Assembly: GCA_964602415.1 (NCBI GenBank)
Contig: CAZRQL010000005.1
Location: 62,001 to 126,000 of the forward strand
Source of the DNA: CAZRQL01 sp964602415
GTDB lineage: Bacteria; Bacteroidota; Bacteroidia; Cytophagales; Flammeovirgaceae
Direction: 5' to 3'
DNA: 64,000 bases
The notes under the pieces are model-generated. The model saw nothing but the letters and a program-made list of their open reading frames with translations. It was not told the DNA's origin and did no database searches. The position numbers and the translations under genes are program-made. Positions 63,237 through 64,000 of the stretch are shown here, one piece after another; position 1 is the first letter of the stretch, and each line of letters begins with the position of its first letter.

Positions 63237-64000
63237 ATGCTAAAGCTAAAAAATCCCCTCGCCTTTTTTGATTTAGAAACCACAGGAATTGACATTGTCA
63301 AAGACAGAATCGTAGAGATTGCCATTGTCAAACTCATGCCTTCGGGTGAGCGGATTTCTCGCTGCGACCTTGTAAATCCCGGGATGCCTATTCCTGCCGA
63401 ATCAAGTCGCATTCACGGGATTACGGATGCTGATGTAGCCGACAAGCCCGTATTCAAACAATTGGCCAAAAACTTAGCTAAGTTTTTGGAAGGCTGCGAT
63501 TTGTGTGGCTTCAACATACTAAAATTTGATTTGCCGATGCTGGCAGAAGAATTTTTGCGGGCAGGCGAAGATGTCAAATTGGAGCACCGCAAAATAGTGG
63601 ATGCCATGCGTATTTTTCACATGATGGAGCCTCGTACTTTGGGGGCGGCCTACCGATTTTATTGTGGCAAAGAACTCCACAACGCCCACAGCGCACAAGC
63701 AGACACCGAAGCAACGGTAGATGTGCTGCTCGCGCAAGTAGAGCGTTACCAAAACGTAGCAATTACCGACTCAAAAACCAGCAATACCTATGTGCCCATC
63801 ACCGATTCAGTACAGGATTTGCACAATTTAACAGTCTCAAATTTAGTGGATTATGCCGGAAGGATGGTAAAAGACGAAAATGGAGTAGCCACTTTCAACT
63901 TTGGCAAACACAAAGGCAAGCCTGTTTTGGAGGTGCTACAAAAAGAGCCTTCTTATTATGACTGGATGATAAAAGGCGAGTTCCCGCTCAACACCAAGCA
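63237..64000 (+). CDS. DEDD-type 3'-5' exonuclease (DnaQ/epsilon-like), cut by window end
   Basis: First 254 codons are visible. Exonuclease motifs: FFDLETTGID (ExoI, residues about 11-20), HGITDADVADKPVF, GFNILKFDLPMLAEEF (ExoII) and HSAQADTEAT (ExoIII, DEDDh type). After a linker, FNFGKHKGKP and SYYDWMIKGEFP match the small C-terminal domain of exodeoxyribonuclease X-like proteins. Proofreading or repair exonuclease. The stop lies outside the window. Confidence 0.9.
   Translation, partial: MLKLKNPLAFFDLETTGIDIVKDRIVEIAIVKLMPSGERISRCDLVNPGMPIPAESSRIHGITDADVADKPVFKQLAKNLAKFLEGCDLCGFNILKFDLPMLAEEFLRAGEDVKLEHRKIVDAMRIFHMMEPRTLGAAYRFYCGKELHNAHSAQADTEATVDVLLAQVERYQNVAITDSKTSNTYVPITDSVQDLHNLTVSNLVDYAGRMVKDENGVATFNFGKHKGKPVLEVLQKEPSYYDWMIKGEFPLNTK

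Overview
The window reads as the chromosome of a free-living, possibly gliding member of the Bacteroidota. Evidence: proteins ending in type IX secretion (T9SS) sorting domains of both classes, a gldC gene, a DUF5606 gene, a type III glutamine synthetase, and start regions that mostly lack Shine-Dalgarno sequences but carry TAnnTTTG -7 promoter boxes. An acetyl-CoA carboxylase beta subunit without its zinc ribbon and several gliding-motility-associated C-terminal domains make a Cytophagales-like lineage my best guess; this is inference.

Layout. 0.1-6.4 kb: OmpR-type two-component pair, a TPR/HTH membrane regulator, the DUF1599-pyrR-trmB operon and divergent folP. 6.5-12.6 kb: arginase-like enzyme, CPA2 antiporter, large T9SS cargo protein. 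12.6-24 kb: carB, type III glutamine synthetase, membrane-fused spermidine synthase, MscS channel, a duplicated TerB-like protein, a TPR lipoprotein. 24-28.4 kb: LuxE-like ligase, tRNA-Pro(GGG), rpmH, photolyase, two thioredoxin-fold proteins. 28.5-33.5 kb: a 14-unit FG-GAP T9SS protein, then a small accessory patch with a 300-bp insertion-sequence derivative, a truncated helicase pseudogene and an AT-rich methyltransferase. 33.6-40.8 kb: RNase E/G, a 29-residue ribosome-type protein, a TPR protein and HU; then queE, a TPR protein ending in a bare histidine phosphotransfer domain, accD and comF.

40.8-44.9 kb is the most coherent accessory system: a cobalamin riboswitch followed by four translationally coupled or abutting genes encoding a short T9SS-like secreted protein, a BtuB-like TonB receptor, a beta-propeller lipoprotein (BtuG-like) and a DUF4465 lipoprotein (BtuH-like). 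It looks like a surface vitamin B12 capture and import operon.

45-64 kb: a TauE/SafE-like membrane protein, a conserved protein of unknown function, an FAH-family hydrolase, a 7TMR-SpoIIE phosphatase, an isolated nuoH, yidC-gldC-mreBCD, rpmI-rplT, a second TonB receptor, a degenerate HisD-like protein coupled to purN, another T9SS type B protein, and a 3'-5' exonuclease cut by the window end.

No CRISPR array, prophage or complete transposon was seen. Mobile DNA is limited to two decayed IS1595-like remnants and a few short dispersed repeats.
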